Numbered from the stretch's first letter, positions 17,996 to 26,948 are shown. The stretch: DNA of 64,000 bases from an uncultured Ruminococcus sp. (GCA_910576995.1 CAJTLC010000004.1:62001-126000), one strand, 5' to 3'. Program-made: numbers and translations. Notes: generated from the sequence alone by a model not told the origin.

Positions 17996-18111
17996 AAATC
18001 GTCCGTAACTTGCTGCTTTTTTGAAATCCGAAAAAATTATGGAGAAAAAATGAAACCTTTTCCGCAGTCGTGACAATATGTATACAGAAGATAGAAAACG
18101 GAGGTGCATCA

Positions 18112-18642
18112 ATGACATCAAATCAATTCGAGCAATTGCTTGAACAACATGGAAATTCTATCTTTGGCTTTTGCTGCCACTTGACTGAAAATCTTCACAC
18201 GGCGGAAGATCTTTATCAAGAGGCGATTCTGAAAGCGTTCGGACAGCTTGGGAAAATCGACTGCGAGAGAAACGAAGGATTTATGACGGCGAGGAACTAC
18301 ATCATAGGTATTGCGGTAAAGCTTTACAAAAATTACTCGCGTAAAAAATCCAACAGGAGCAGCTTTTTTATAAGCAGCGACGACGCGATGATGAATAACC
18401 TCAGCGACAGTACGGATATTGCTGCGGAAGCCGAACAAAAGGAACTTTTTAAAAGCGTGCGGAGGATAGTCGGACAGCTTCCCGAAAAATTGCGTCTCGT
18501 TACGTATATGTTCTATTATCTGGATATGAGCGTTAACGATATCGCAGCCGAACTGGATATCCCTTTAGGCACTGTTAAAAGCAGACTAAGCCGCTCGCGA
18601 AGCCAAATCAGAAAAGAATTGGAGGAAATCAATAATGAGTAA
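18112..18642 (+). CDS. RNA polymerase sigma factor, ECF/sigma-70 family
   Basis: A 176-aa protein. Region 2 (about 8-75) has HTAEDLYQEAILKAF, and region 4 (about 115-170) has YYLDMSVNDIAAELDIPLGTVKSRLSRSR split over its helix-turn-helix. ATG 18112 is preceded by GGAGGTG at 6 nt; an in-frame ATG 14 codons upstream has no such site. The stop overlaps the next gene by 8 nt, the standard layout of ECF sigma and cognate anti-sigma. A TGAAAC element at 18051 resembles an ECF -35 box but has a poor -10 partner, so autoregulation is only a suggestion. Confidence 0.92.
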   Translation: MTSNQFEQLLEQHGNSIFGFCCHLTENLHTAEDLYQEAILKAFGQLGKIDCERNEGFMTARNYIIGIAVKLYKNYSRKKSNRSSFFISSDDAMMNNLSDSTDIAAEAEQKELFKSVRRIVGQLPEKLRLVTYMFYYLDMSVNDIAAELDIPLGTVKSRLSRSRSQIRKELEEINNE

Positions 18643-20128
18643 ACTGGACAAACTTATTAAGAATTCTTTGCAGAACACGCCAAACGCCGATCCGAAGATC
18701 AACCGCGATCTTGCTGAAAAGTTTGCGGAAAAGGCGTACACGCACAATTCCGAAGCCGAAAGCGAATTCGAGGTCAGCGTTAATCATGTTGAGTGTTACA
18801 AAAAGCCGGGTATTTTCAAACGCATGGGAGCAATGGCTGCGGCGCTTGCGGTTATTGTGGCAGTTGGCGGAGGCGGAGCTGCGGTATTTAAAAATATGCT
18901 GCATTCCGATGAATCTTCTCAAGTCGAATCCCCTGCCGACGAAGAATCTGCCGAAACTCCTGATATTCAGGAAGAATATGTCGATACCAACAGCTATGAT
19001 ATGACCACTAAAGAGGGAATCTACGCGAAGATCATCAACAGCGTCTATTTCTACGATCAGGTGTCGGCAAAGGTGGTTGAAGATGAGAATTATAAGGAAA
19101 ACGTCTGCTCTGTTACCGATTTTCAGATTGATCTGACGAACGGTAAAAATTATGCGTACTGCTCGAGAGTGAACTATGAAAATAACTTCGAAGATATTCT
19201 CAAGGGCGAGCCTGTAATCGGAGAAGAAGACAACTATGTCAGCAAGGGCGCGTTCTTCGGTCACATGACTCTATACAGCGACGGCGAGCAGTGCGTTTGG
19301 CTTGATGATGATAATATGATCATGAATAATATTTATTCAGAGAATAGTTCTGTAAGTCACGGCAGAACCGGAAATCCCGTAAATTACGAGGCAATGTGCG
19401 CTTTTATGAATGAAGTTGAAACTGAATCCGGCGACGATGATCTGGAGAATCCGAATCCCTTTGGAGAATATTCGAACGGTATAAATACTTGCCTCGGTAC
19501 AGCATGCCTGCAAGCACATTGGACTCTGGTGGGATTGGAGTTTCTTTGGAATTTCGATAAGTGGGATATAGTCGGAGACGTTGAGTTTAGCGGCAGAGAA
19601 TGCGTAGAGATACAGTTTAGCGAAGAGATCGGCGCAACCATGTACATTGATAAAGAAACGGGATGTATGCTTTATTATATGTACTGTCCCGATGGGCAGA
19701 TATCGGAATACCTTGTAGTTGACGAGATTCACTTCAACGAAGACGCCGTTTCCGTTCCCGATATTGATCTGAGCCAATATTCGTATCCGTCTGAGGTTTC
19801 CGATGACGAACCCAAGGAAAACAGCCACGGCGAAACTTATGGAGGAGCAGGCGGCCACTTCTGTGAACAGTATGACGAAGAACTGCCCGATCTTATCGGA
19901 TTTGGCGAGGGATTTGTAAAGAAATCGGAGTTCTTTGAGAATATAGGCTGCGAAACTCTTACTATTGATTTACGTCTGGAATCTAATAAGCTTGAAACGG
20001 ATGTACTGATAGCCGAGGTCAATATTTACGATGTAGAAGGTGAAGCGGTACTCGATATTTTAAAGTATTATGGAACTCCTGAGCAGAAAGAAGCTTTTGA
20101 CGCTGCAAAAGGAAAGCACTGCGATTAA
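18635..20128 (+). CDS. Putative membrane anti-sigma factor with extracytoplasmic sensor domain
   Basis: A 497-aa protein overlapping the sigma gene by 8 nt, implying translational coupling. Residues 1-65 are a charged cytoplasmic part, about 68-86 one transmembrane helix (MAAALAVIVAVGGGGAAVF), and the rest an acidic extracellular region that includes a LolA/RseB-like stretch (GATMYIDKETGCMLYYM). The role is inferred from gene order and topology: hold the sigma factor until an envelope signal arrives. No zinc anti-sigma HxxxCxxC motif is present. Confidence 0.7.
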   Translation: MSKLDKLIKNSLQNTPNADPKINRDLAEKFAEKAYTHNSEAESEFEVSVNHVECYKKPGIFKRMGAMAAALAVIVAVGGGGAAVFKNMLHSDESSQVESPADEESAETPDIQEEYVDTNSYDMTTKEGIYAKIINSVYFYDQVSAKVVEDENYKENVCSVTDFQIDLTNGKNYAYCSRVNYENNFEDILKGEPVIGEEDNYVSKGAFFGHMTLYSDGEQCVWLDDDNMIMNNIYSENSSVSHGRTGNPVNYEAMCAFMNEVETESGDDDLENPNPFGEYSNGINTCLGTACLQAHWTLVGLEFLWNFDKWDIVGDVEFSGRECVEIQFSEEIGATMYIDKETGCMLYYMYCPDGQISEYLVVDEIHFNEDAVSVPDIDLSQYSYPSEVSDDEPKENSHGETYGGAGGHFCEQYDEELPDLIGFGEGFVKKSEFFENIGCETLTIDLRLESNKLETDVLIAEVNIYDVEGEAVLDILKYYGTPEQKEAFDAAKGKHCD

Positions 20129-20213
20129 TTATTTTTAATTAATACAGACAGCATTGTTGTGACATTATTACTTGGCATCTCTGTTTGACATCATGGTCTT
20201 GACATATACTCCG

Positions 20214-20383
20214 CTCTATTATTGCAAATACAACTTATCCTGCTGATAGGAAATTCGTCTGTCTGCGTTGTCGTCGTCACTATATGACAGAAAGGAATGC
20301 CAGTGGCGCGGCAGTATGCTTTCCTCCTTAGCCTTGACACACGAATTTTCTACTCAGCATTATAAAAATAATTTGCAATAGAG
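20214..20383. repeat. 170-bp block bounded by short inverted repeats
   Basis: CTCTATTattGCAAAT at 20214 is the inverse of ATTTGCAATAGAG at 20371-20383 apart from a 3-nt insertion. It fills most of the 20129-20465 gap. The interior has no gene; it may be a decayed miniature insertion element. Confidence 0.4.
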
Positions 20384-20415
20384 TGGGTCATAAAAATCTA
20401 TCTTCTATTCATAAA

Positions 20416-20456
20416 AACGCGGATCTTCGGTCAATTCTGAAGATCCGCATTTTTTG
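20416..20456. terminator. Bidirectional terminator
   Basis: GCGGATCTTC pairs with GAAGATCCGC (20419-20428 with 20439-20448), with A residues on the left and T residues on the right. It serves the convergent anti-sigma and lipoprotein genes. Confidence 0.85.
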
Positions 20457-20465
20457 GAATAATTC

Positions 20466-20831
20466 TTATCTGTCGGTAGTGGAAGAGGAGGAAGAAGTCG
20501 AGGAAGAGTTGTCGGAGGATTCATCGCCTGTAACGCCGTCTACGATGTCGTGAGCCGCGTCTCCGCCGCCCTCAATAATATCGTCGGCAGCGTCTTCAAC
20601 GCCGTCTATGGCGTCGTGTACGCGGTCTGAAGCGGAGTCGCCGGCAGATGTTTCTCTCCCGTGATCTTTGGTGGTATCGGCTGCGTCGGTTGCGTTGGAA
20701 TTGCCGTTCCCATAATCATATGAATCGAAATGCGAGTTGCCGTCGGGATCGTTATTCTTATCCGCTCCGCATCCAACGAATGCACAGGCGCACATAAGCA
20801 ATGCAGAACCTATTGCTAAAATCTTTTTCAT
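20466..20831 (-). CDS. Small Asp/Ser-rich lipoprotein
   Basis: A 121-aa protein. The signal peptide has a lipobox (AFVGC, Cys about residue 20). The mature part is low-complexity and acidic: Asp/Asn-rich, then DAIDGVEDAADDIIEGGGD-like repeats, then a Ser/Thr tail. The start is ATG 20831 with AAAGGA upstream. Family not recognised; presumably surface anchored. The upstream region carries a cluster of DnaA-box-like sites. Confidence 0.75.
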   Translation of the reverse strand: MKKILAIGSALLMCACAFVGCGADKNNDPDGNSHFDSYDYGNGNSNATDAADTTKDHGRETSAGDSASDRVHDAIDGVEDAADDIIEGGGDAAHDIVDGVTGDESSDNSSSTSSSSSTTDR

Positions 20832-20857
20832 ACAAATCAAATCCTTTGCTTGAATTT

Positions 20858-20982
20858 ATTGTGGACAAGTTTTCCACAATACTTTTTTATTGTTTCCTCG
20901 TTTTCCTCAATTATTCACCAAGTTTTCAACTTTTTCGACTTGTGAAAATCTTCATTTTACGTACTTTTCCACATTCTCCACA
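20858..20982. promoter_or_regulatory. Cluster of DnaA-box-like 9-mers
   Basis: Four sites close to TTATCCACA in 125 bp: TTGTCCACA (minus, 20860-20868), TTTTCCACA (20870-20878 and 20965-20973) and TTCTCCACA (20974-20982). The first two form a palindrome ATTGTGGA/TCCACAAT. There is no dnaA nearby, so an accessory DnaA-binding site is more plausible than oriC. The rest of the 20832-21118 gap is AT rich. Confidence 0.45.
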
Positions 20983-21118
20983 GAGTTTTCAACAGTCGTG
21001 GTTAATAATCAACATCTGTTTCAACAGTGTGTTGAAAAACTTTCGACAGCGATGTGAAAAGTTTTTTGTACTATATTGCTCTGGAATTTATATAAAATCG
21101 AACATATATTTTTTAGAA

Positions 21119-22396
21119 TCATCCGCAAATTTCAACAATAGATTCCGCCATAATTTCGGCATTTTTCAGCAAATTATCCACCGTAATGAACTCGTCGGGA
21201 CTATGCATACGGCAGTCCTCATCGGGAAACTGCGCTCCGAATGCCACGCCGCCCGGAATTTCATGGACATAAGTACCGCCGCCGATCGTCAGGCACTCCC
21301 CTTTCAGACCGCTGACGCGCTCGTAAACGCGAAGCAGTGCGCGTACAAAATCGCTGTTTTCGTCGGTATAATGGGGTTCTACGCCCTCGCAGGAGTCAAT
21401 TTCAAATCCTGCCGCGCGAAGTTTTCCGCAGATAATTTCGCTGACCTCGGCTTTTGTGCGCTCCATTGGAAAGCGAATATCTACGCCGCCCTCGATAAAA
21501 GTATTTCCCAACTTTTCCACAGTTTTCAACATGGATAATACACAGCTGAAATTCCGCGAATTATCGCCGAAAACTGCCTTTCCTTCAACATCGCGGTGTT
21601 GAAAGTTCTGTTGAATACTTTTCAGAAGCGGCGATTCGTCTGAAAATTTGTCAAGGAAGAGCGTTATGGCATTTTCGCCTTTTTCGGGTGTGGAAGCGTG
21701 AGCGGCTTTACCGTGAATAATTCCCGAAATATCGGGATTTTTAAAGGAATATTCGCAGGTTTCGGGTACGGCGTTTATAACGCTGCCGCCGTTTATGTGA
21801 ATTTCTGAATCAAAAGGCGAGGAGAAATAAATTCTAAGCATTCCCTTTTCGCCGTTGATAAGGGGATATTCACCGTCGGGCGTGAAAATCATCGGCGGGA
21901 GAGCGCGTTTTTTGCGATAATATGCCAGATCCGCAGATCCGTTCTCTTCATTCGTGCCGAATATAAGACGAACGCCTTTTTTAAGCGGGATTCCCAGCTC
22001 CTTAACGGCGCGCAGAGCGAATACAGAGGCAACAGCGGGACCTTTATCGTCAATAGTTCCCCTGCCCGTCAGACGGCATTCTGAACGCCTCAGTGTGAAT
22101 GGATCGCCGCTCCAGCCTTTCGGGTCGGCAGGCACGACGTCGAGATGAGTGAGGATTCCGAGTTGGCAGTCCATATCGGGAAGTTCAGCCGAGCCTGCGA
22201 AGTTTTCAACATTATCAACAGCAAAACCGTATTCGCTGCATTTTTTCAGCATAAACTTTAACGCCGCCGCAGGATATTTACCGAAAGGGCAGCCCTCTTC
22301 GGGTTCACCGAGAACGCTTGGAATCGCGACGAGTTCCGTCAAAAAGTTGATCATTTCATTTTTATGCTCTTCGAGATAATTTTTAATTTCGTTCAT
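21119..22396 (-). CDS. M20-family dipeptidase (PepV/Sapep-like)
   Basis: A 425-aa cytosolic zinc peptidase that cleaves dipeptides or Xaa-His peptides. Visible metal ligands and catalytic residues: GILTHLDVVPA (His and Asp), GRGTIDDKGP (bridging Asp), GTNEENGS (catalytic Glu pair), TPDGEYP, and a C-terminal His in YVHEIPGG. An inserted lid domain fits PepV. The start is ATG 22396 with GGAG 7 nt upstream; an upstream ATG gives an unlikely hydrophobic extension. Several DnaA-box-like GTTTTCAAC words lie inside the gene. Confidence 0.92.
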   Translation of the reverse strand: MNEIKNYLEEHKNEMINFLTELVAIPSVLGEPEEGCPFGKYPAAALKFMLKKCSEYGFAVDNVENFAGSAELPDMDCQLGILTHLDVVPADPKGWSGDPFTLRRSECRLTGRGTIDDKGPAVASVFALRAVKELGIPLKKGVRLIFGTNEENGSADLAYYRKKRALPPMIFTPDGEYPLINGEKGMLRIYFSSPFDSEIHINGGSVINAVPETCEYSFKNPDISGIIHGKAAHASTPEKGENAITLFLDKFSDESPLLKSIQQNFQHRDVEGKAVFGDNSRNFSCVLSMLKTVEKLGNTFIEGGVDIRFPMERTKAEVSEIICGKLRAAGFEIDSCEGVEPHYTDENSDFVRALLRVYERVSGLKGECLTIGGGTYVHEIPGGVAFGAQFPDEDCRMHSPDEFITVDNLLKNAEIMAESIVEICG

Positions 22397-22445
22397 AGTA
22401 TTCTCCAAAAAAATAATTTTATTATAAATAAAAAGCCAAAAAAGC

Positions 22446-22473
22446 AAAAAACCGCAGAAAACTGCGGTTTTTG
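22446..22473 (-). terminator. Terminator of the sugar-ABC ATPase gene
   Basis: AAAAACCGCAG pairs with CTGCGGTTTTT around 4 nt; T residues follow on the minus strand. Confidence 0.85.
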
Positions 22474-22532
22474 CCTCCCGCCCTTTTTATCGGGCAGGCA
22501 GAAAGAAAGGATAAATATGAAAAGTGAATATA

Positions 22533-23672
22533 TCAGTTAACAATAGACTTTTCTGTTTCTTTGTCGAAAATGTGGATTCTGTTAGGATCAATAGCAACCT
22601 GAATATCGTCGCCGGGCTTGGCAGTAGTTCTGGGACTAACTCTTGCAGTAAGGCTGTTTCCCTCGCAAGTGAGGTAAAGATAAGTCTCAGCGCCCATCAT
22701 TTCTGTAATTTCAACATAAGCGTTGATGATACCTGTTGTAGCGTTGGAGAGGTACATTTCCTCATCGTGTATGCTTTCAGGACGAATTCCGAGAACGATC
22801 TCCTTACCAACGTAGTTAGGAAGCTCGTCGTTTACCTTAGATTCGGGAACGATGATCTGGTACTTCACGCCGCGCTGGGTTTTGGAATCTTCCGAGCCGA
22901 ACTCAACGATAAACTGACCGTACTCTTCTTTAAGTACAGCGTCGATGAAGTTCATCTGAGGCGAACCGAGGAAGCCTGCAACGAACTTATTAACAGGATT
23001 CTCGTAGAGGTTCTGAGGAGTATCGACCTGCTGAACGAAGCCGTCCTTCATACAAACGATTCTGTCGCCCATTGTCATAGCCTCGGTCTGGTCGTGAGTA
23101 ACGTAGATAAACGTTGTACCAAGCTTCTTGTGGATCTTTGAAATTTCGGTTCTCATCTGCGCACGAAGTTTAGCGTCGAGGTTGGAGAGCGGCTCGTCAA
23201 GGAGGAATACCTTAGGTGAACGAACGATACATCTTCCGAGAGCAACACGCTGTCTCTGACCGCCTGACATAGCCTTAGGCTTTCTGTCGAGGAGGTGAGT
23301 CAGGTCGAGAATCTTGGCAGCCTCGTTTACCTTTCTCTCAATCTCGTCCTTAGGAACTTTGCGGAGCTTGAGTCCGAAAGCCATATTATCGAAAACGGTC
23401 ATGTGAGGATAAAGAGCGTAGTTCTGGAAAACCATAGCGATATCTCTGTCCTTGGGAGCGATATCATTAACAAGACGGTCGCCGATGTAAAGTTCGCCCT
23501 CCGAAATTTCTTCAAGACCCGCGATCATACGAAGAGTTGTAGACTTACCGCATCCGGAAGGTCCTACAAGAACGATGAATTCCTTATCTCTGATTTCCAA
23601 ATTTACATCTGTAACAGCCACAACGCCGCCCGGATATTTTTTATAAATATTTTTAAGTGTTAAGCCTGCCAT
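22533..23672 (-). CDS. Multiple-sugar ABC transporter ATPase (UgpC/MsmK/MsiK type)
   Basis: A 379-aa protein. ATPase domain: Walker A GPSGCGKSTT near 38, Q-loop FQNYALYPHMT, signature MSGGQRQRVALGR near 136, Walker B FLLDEPLSNLDA, and H-loop YVTHDQTEAM. C-terminal TOBE/MalK regulatory domain from about 240 (GIRPESIHDE). It energises uptake of oligosaccharides. It stands alone with no permease genes nearby, as for shared ATPases (MsmK/MsiK) that serve several importers. ATG 23672 follows GGAGG, with a promoter at 23746-23774. Confidence 0.93.
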   Translation of the reverse strand: MAGLTLKNIYKKYPGGVVAVTDVNLEIRDKEFIVLVGPSGCGKSTTLRMIAGLEEISEGELYIGDRLVNDIAPKDRDIAMVFQNYALYPHMTVFDNMAFGLKLRKVPKDEIERKVNEAAKILDLTHLLDRKPKAMSGGQRQRVALGRCIVRSPKVFLLDEPLSNLDAKLRAQMRTEISKIHKKLGTTFIYVTHDQTEAMTMGDRIVCMKDGFVQQVDTPQNLYENPVNKFVAGFLGSPQMNFIDAVLKEEYGQFIVEFGSEDSKTQRGVKYQIIVPESKVNDELPNYVGKEIVLGIRPESIHDEEMYLSNATTGIINAYVEITEMMGAETYLYLTCEGNSLTARVSPRTTAKPGDDIQVAIDPNRIHIFDKETEKSIVN

Positions 23673-23745
23673 TTATTTGTGTCCTCCAGTTCAAATTTTC
23701 TTTGCCGATCTGCTTCGGTTTCAACACAGTATCAGCTATAATAAT

Positions 23746-23774
23746 ATAATAACACTTTTCGCAAAAAATTTCAA
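23746..23774 (-). promoter_or_regulatory. Sigma-A promoter of the sugar-ABC ATPase
   Basis: TTGAAA, 17 nt, TATTAT on the minus strand, about 75 nt before the start. Confidence 0.6.
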
Positions 23775-23819
23775 GATACTAAATCGCCAAAGTTACATTT
23801 ATTTGTTTATCACAAATGC

Positions 23820-24578
23820 CTAAAAATCGCTAAAGAATTCACTGCAAAAAACTTCAAAATCGGGCGGAACGAATAAGTTTTCAACATCTTTGTGCAATAA
23901 TTCCAAACACTCTCCAAATCCCAATGTTTTGGGAAGAATCAGTCCTCCGACCGTTAAGCGCGTCAACTTTTCAACACGATTTCCAGAAGCCGCAAACATT
24001 CTTTTAACTTGATGATATTTACCTTCATGAAGTTCGATAAATGCCTGTTTATTGCAGTTTTCGACAGCTTTTACACGTGCCGGCATACAAAGATATCCGT
24101 CGGAAAGTAATATACCTTTTGCGAATTCGTCAACATATTTATTTTGGAACTTTTCAGCAAGTTCAACAATATAAATTTTTGGCACATGATTTTTAGGGGA
24201 AAGCATTCTGTGAGCAAGGTCGCCGTCGTCGGTAATAAGCAGCGCGCCGCAGGAATCCTTATCCAGTCTGCCGGCAGGAAAAAGACCTTTCGAGCGCAGC
24301 TGCGGCGGAACGAGAGCAAGGACGCTCGGTCCGTCGTTTTCTTCGGTAGAGCAGACATAACCGCATGGCTTATTCATCAGAATATAGCGGAACTTCGCAT
24401 TTCTAACCGTTTCCCCGCAGATCGTTACGGCAGCAGATTCGGAATTTATCTTGGAATCCGATTTTCTGACAATGCATCCGTCAACAGTTATTTCTCCCTT
24501 TGCGGCGAGGTTTTTTATGACGCTTCGGGTATATTCGGTTCTCTCTGATATAAATTTGTCAAGTCGTATTGTAGGCAT
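23820..24578 (-). CDS. 16S rRNA/tRNA pseudouridine synthase, RsuA family
   Basis: A 252-aa protein. An S4 RNA-binding domain (about 3-45, RLDKFISERTEYTRSVIKN) is followed by the catalytic domain with GRLDKDSCGALLITDDG, whose Asp forms the covalent intermediate, and HEGKYHQVKRMF. It isomerises uridine in rRNA. RsuA and RluB/E/F cannot be told apart by eye. ATG 24578 has AAGGAG 7 nt upstream. Confidence 0.92.
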   Translation of the reverse strand: MPTIRLDKFISERTEYTRSVIKNLAAKGEITVDGCIVRKSDSKINSESAAVTICGETVRNAKFRYILMNKPCGYVCSTEENDGPSVLALVPPQLRSKGLFPAGRLDKDSCGALLITDDGDLAHRMLSPKNHVPKIYIVELAEKFQNKYVDEFAKGILLSDGYLCMPARVKAVENCNKQAFIELHEGKYHQVKRMFAASGNRVEKLTRLTVGGLILPKTLGFGECLELLHKDVENLFVPPDFEVFCSEFFSDF

Positions 24579-24636
24579 TTTTTTCTCCTTTTGGAATATT
24601 TTTACTTTTTGAGAGAATACTATTAGTGAAGCTATT

Positions 24637-24800
24637 TAGGTCTTGTTTGAAAAAACTATACATTCGTCAAAACGCCCATAAATCACTGTCTGCGTCGTCG
24701 AAAATCCTCGTCAGGCGACAGCCTGCCTTCGGATTCTCTCCTAACATACAGTAATTTCTGTGCTTTTTTCCGAATATAGCTATTTTTCAAACAAGCCCTA
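24637..24800. repeat. 164-bp palindromic element, family 2-like, copy c
   Basis: Outer arms AGGTCTTGTTTGAAAAA (24638) and TTTTTCAAACAAGCCCT (24783-24799) are inverted. Length and end motif match the elements at 13244 and 29317, but the interior differs. It fills most of the 24579-24886 gap. Confidence 0.7.
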
Positions 24801-24886
24801 GAAATTTACGCACAAAATTTTGTAGCATTATACAAAATTAAGGTTAAAACTTTGTGCGTTCATACAAAATTTACGGAGGGTTCAAT

Positions 24887-25318
24887 ATGTCAAAAAAGTT
24901 CATGTTCGGTATGATAACCGCCGCCGTCATAATCGGCGCAATAATACTGATTTTCCCCGACAATAAGGGCGAGAAGGAGATTCCTAAAAGTTCGCCCGTA
25001 GACGCTTCGTCGGTAAGCAGCAGGATAGATTATTTTGCGGCGCACGGCTGGGAAGTTGAAGAAATATCGGGGAAAAACGTAATAATTCCCACTGATTTTT
25101 CGGCTGCATACGAAGAATATGCGGAGATTCAGGATAAACAGGGGCTGCCGCTTCGGGAATATGCAGGGCGCGACGCAAAAATTTACGTGTACGAGGTAAA
25201 AAATTACCGTCCTCAGAATGAAAAACTCATGGCGGAACTTCTTGTATGCGACGATACGGCGATAGCTTCGATGATTTACAGCGGCGACGGCGGCGAATTG
25301 AGACTTGCGGTAGGGTGA
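24887..25318 (+). CDS. Membrane-anchored DUF4830-like protein
   Basis: A 143-aa protein with one N-terminal membrane helix (about 6-23, GMITAAVIIGAIILIF), then an external domain with the pattern GWEVEEISGKNVIIPTDF, YAEIQDKQGLPL and IYVYEVKNY, which resembles the DUF4830 family of Clostridia. Function unknown. Start ATG 24887 has GGAGGG 6 nt upstream. A family-1 palindrome begins right after the stop. Confidence 0.7.
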   Translation: MSKKFMFGMITAAVIIGAIILIFPDNKGEKEIPKSSPVDASSVSSRIDYFAAHGWEVEEISGKNVIIPTDFSAAYEEYAEIQDKQGLPLREYAGRDAKIYVYEVKNYRPQNEKLMAELLVCDDTAIASMIYSGDGGELRLAVG

Positions 25319-25396
25319 ATTTTACTTGTGCTATATGATGTCAGGGGACGCTGTCCCCCGACACCCTCTCCCCTGATCATACAGCACGAGTAGAAT
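25319..25396. repeat. Family-1 palindromic repeat, copy C
   Basis: Arms TTTTACTTGTGCTATATGAT and ATCATACAGCACGAGTAGAA, with inner TCAGGGGA/TCCCCTGA, make a 78-bp imperfect hairpin between two convergent genes. Confidence 0.8.
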
Positions 25397-25401
25397 TCCC
25401 C

Positions 25402-25848
25402 CTATCGCTTTTCGATATCGCTGATAGCGGCGATGAAGCTTTTGACGTCGGTGAAATCCTCATAAACGGAGGCAAATCTGATATAAGCGATGGCGTCGAT
25501 CTCTTTTAGCTGCTCCAGCACAAGCTCGCCGATCTCTTTGGAACGCGCCACGTTTTTCAGCTCGTTTGCGAAGTGATTTTCGACGTGATCGGCAATTTTT
25601 TCGACTTGTTCCATAGTGACAGGTCTCTTTTTTATTGCACTGAAAATGCCCGTGATCAGCTTATTCCGATTGAATTCTTCATAGCTTCCGCTTCGCTTTT
25701 CCACCATAAGCATAGGCTTTTCGACTATCTCGAAAGTTGTAAATCTTGCGCCGCATCTTACGCATTCTCGGCGTCGCTTGATCCTGTCGATCTTCGGGCG
25801 CGAGTCTATCACCTTAGAATCGGGAAATTTGCAAAAAGGGCATATCAT
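25402..25848 (-). CDS. nrdR: Transcriptional repressor NrdR
   Basis: A 148-aa protein. N-terminal zinc ribbon (CPFC near 3 and CVRCGARF near 31), then an ATP-cone domain (about 49-139). NrdR binds (d)ATP and represses ribonucleotide reductase genes at paired NrdR boxes; none of those genes lie in this window. Its start overlaps the end of the upstream isomerase-like gene by 4 nt, so the two are translationally coupled. Confidence 0.95.
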   Translation of the reverse strand: MICPFCKFPDSKVIDSRPKIDRIKRRRECVRCGARFTTFEIVEKPMLMVEKRSGSYEEFNRNKLITGIFSAIKKRPVTMEQVEKIADHVENHFANELKNVARSKEIGELVLEQLKEIDAIAYIRFASVYEDFTDVKSFIAAISDIEKR

Positions 25849-26639
25849 TTCGACACCTCCTGATATGGTTCGAGCATTTTAGTTAAAATATTATATCCTG
25901 ATATCAGATCGCTGATTCCGTTAAAACCGCTTCTGTAGAGTTCAAGAATAACGTTGGCATGGGGATTAAGAGCGTATAATTTATCGAAAAATCGGCGAAA
26001 CTGAAAGCTTCCCCTTCCGATCATCAGACAATCGCCGCGTTCGCCTGAATCGCTGATATGTACATGAACGGTCTTTTTTCCCGCGGCGTCGAGGAATGCC
26101 ATTGGATTTTCGCCTGCGCGGAGAGCCTGCTTCGTATCGAGTACGAATGCGAATTCATCGCCAAGCATTTTCGAAATATCGCGAATAAAGGCGGTTGACG
26201 CACAGGTGCAGCGGCTGACGTTTTCGACAGCTACGGTCACGCCGAATTCCCTGCCCAGCCGAAAGAGTTTTGAATAGCGTTCGCAGTAAAATTCGCGGCT
26301 GATGTTGCCTTTTCCGCCGTGAAAAACGAAAACATCCGCGCCGACAATGTTCATTAATCTAAAATACAATCTGTAATATTCAAGAGCGTCCTCAAAGCGT
26401 CTTTCGTAGTCGGAGAAGAACATAAGCTGTTCCAGTTCGCAGGTGAACGGGTGAACAGCAGGGCATTTCACCTCAAATCGCTTAAGCATATTTGCAAGTC
26501 CGTAAACGTAGCTTTTTTTCAGTTCCGAGTGTGTATTTACGAATATTTCGGCGCATGACACGCCGTTTACAGCCAATTTGTACAAGCTTTCCTCCAGTGG
26601 TTCGGGATATAAACAAGCAGTGGAAATTCCGGTTATCAT
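25845..26639 (-). CDS. Sugar phosphate isomerase/epimerase-like TIM-barrel protein
   Basis: A 264-aa protein of the AP-endonuclease-2/xylose-isomerase-like fold. Putative metal ligands appear in order: AEIFVNTHSE, VFHGGKG (His), VAVENVSR (Glu), FVLDTKQAL (Asp), VHVHISD (His) and VILELYRSG (Glu). The substrate is unknown. Start ATG 26639 has GGAGGTG 7 nt upstream; a GTG-like extension of 5 codons is possible. It is coupled to nrdR. Confidence 0.85.
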   Translation of the reverse strand: MITGISTACLYPEPLEESLYKLAVNGVSCAEIFVNTHSELKKSYVYGLANMLKRFEVKCPAVHPFTCELEQLMFFSDYERRFEDALEYYRLYFRLMNIVGADVFVFHGGKGNISREFYCERYSKLFRLGREFGVTVAVENVSRCTCASTAFIRDISKMLGDEFAFVLDTKQALRAGENPMAFLDAAGKKTVHVHISDSGERGDCLMIGRGSFQFRRFFDKLYALNPHANVILELYRSGFNGISDLISGYNILTKMLEPYQEVSK

Positions 26640-26673
26640 CACATTCACCTCCAAATCTTAAAATATACGATGT

Positions 26674-26708
26674 GTATAAAACAATTCCCTCCTGAGATTC
26701 AGAAGGGA
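26674..26708 (-). terminator. Terminator after khpA
   Basis: TCCCTTCTGA pairs with TCAGGAGGGA (one wobble; 26686-26708). On the minus strand it is followed by ATTGTTTT. Confidence 0.6.
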
Positions 26709-26714
26709 TATAAC

Positions 26715-26948
26715 TTATTCAATTGTCACGGAAACCTTGAGGTCTTTTTTAGCAGCGCCGGCTCTCATAATAGTTCTGAGCGCTTTGGCGATTCTGCCCT
26801 GTTTGCCGATAACGCGTCCCATATCGTCGGGAGCTACCGAGAGATGGAAAACGATAACACCCTCTTCGTCAGGTGCGTCTTCAACGATTTTAATAGCAGA
26901 CTTGTCCTCAACGAGACCTGCTGCAATTGCATAAAGTAAATCTTTCAT
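26715..26948 (-). CDS. khpA: KH-domain RNA-binding protein KhpA
   Basis: A 77-aa single KH domain with the GxxG loop in GRVIGKQGRIAKALR near 44. KhpA, with KhpB/Jag, binds RNA and influences division and elongation in Firmicutes. It follows rpsP, its usual neighbour. RimM and TrmD genes that normally come next are absent here. Confidence 0.93.
   Translation of the reverse strand: MKDLLYAIAAGLVEDKSAIKIVEDAPDEEGVIVFHLSVAPDDMGRVIGKQGRIAKALRTIMRAGAAKKDLKVSVTIE

Noticed and set aside
18051..18073. ECF-sigma autoregulated promoter
   Set aside because: TGAAAC is followed by CGTGA only 12 nt later; the usual spacing is about 16 nt, so it is not listed as a promoter.
20271..20335. Cobalamin riboswitch (GCCACTG on the minus strand)
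   Set aside because: Only the short B12-box-like word is present; other conserved elements and a plausible downstream gene are missing.
20858..20982. Chromosomal origin oriC
   Set aside because: DnaA-like boxes are present, but no dnaA, dnaN or rpmH and no clear unwinding region were recognised nearby.
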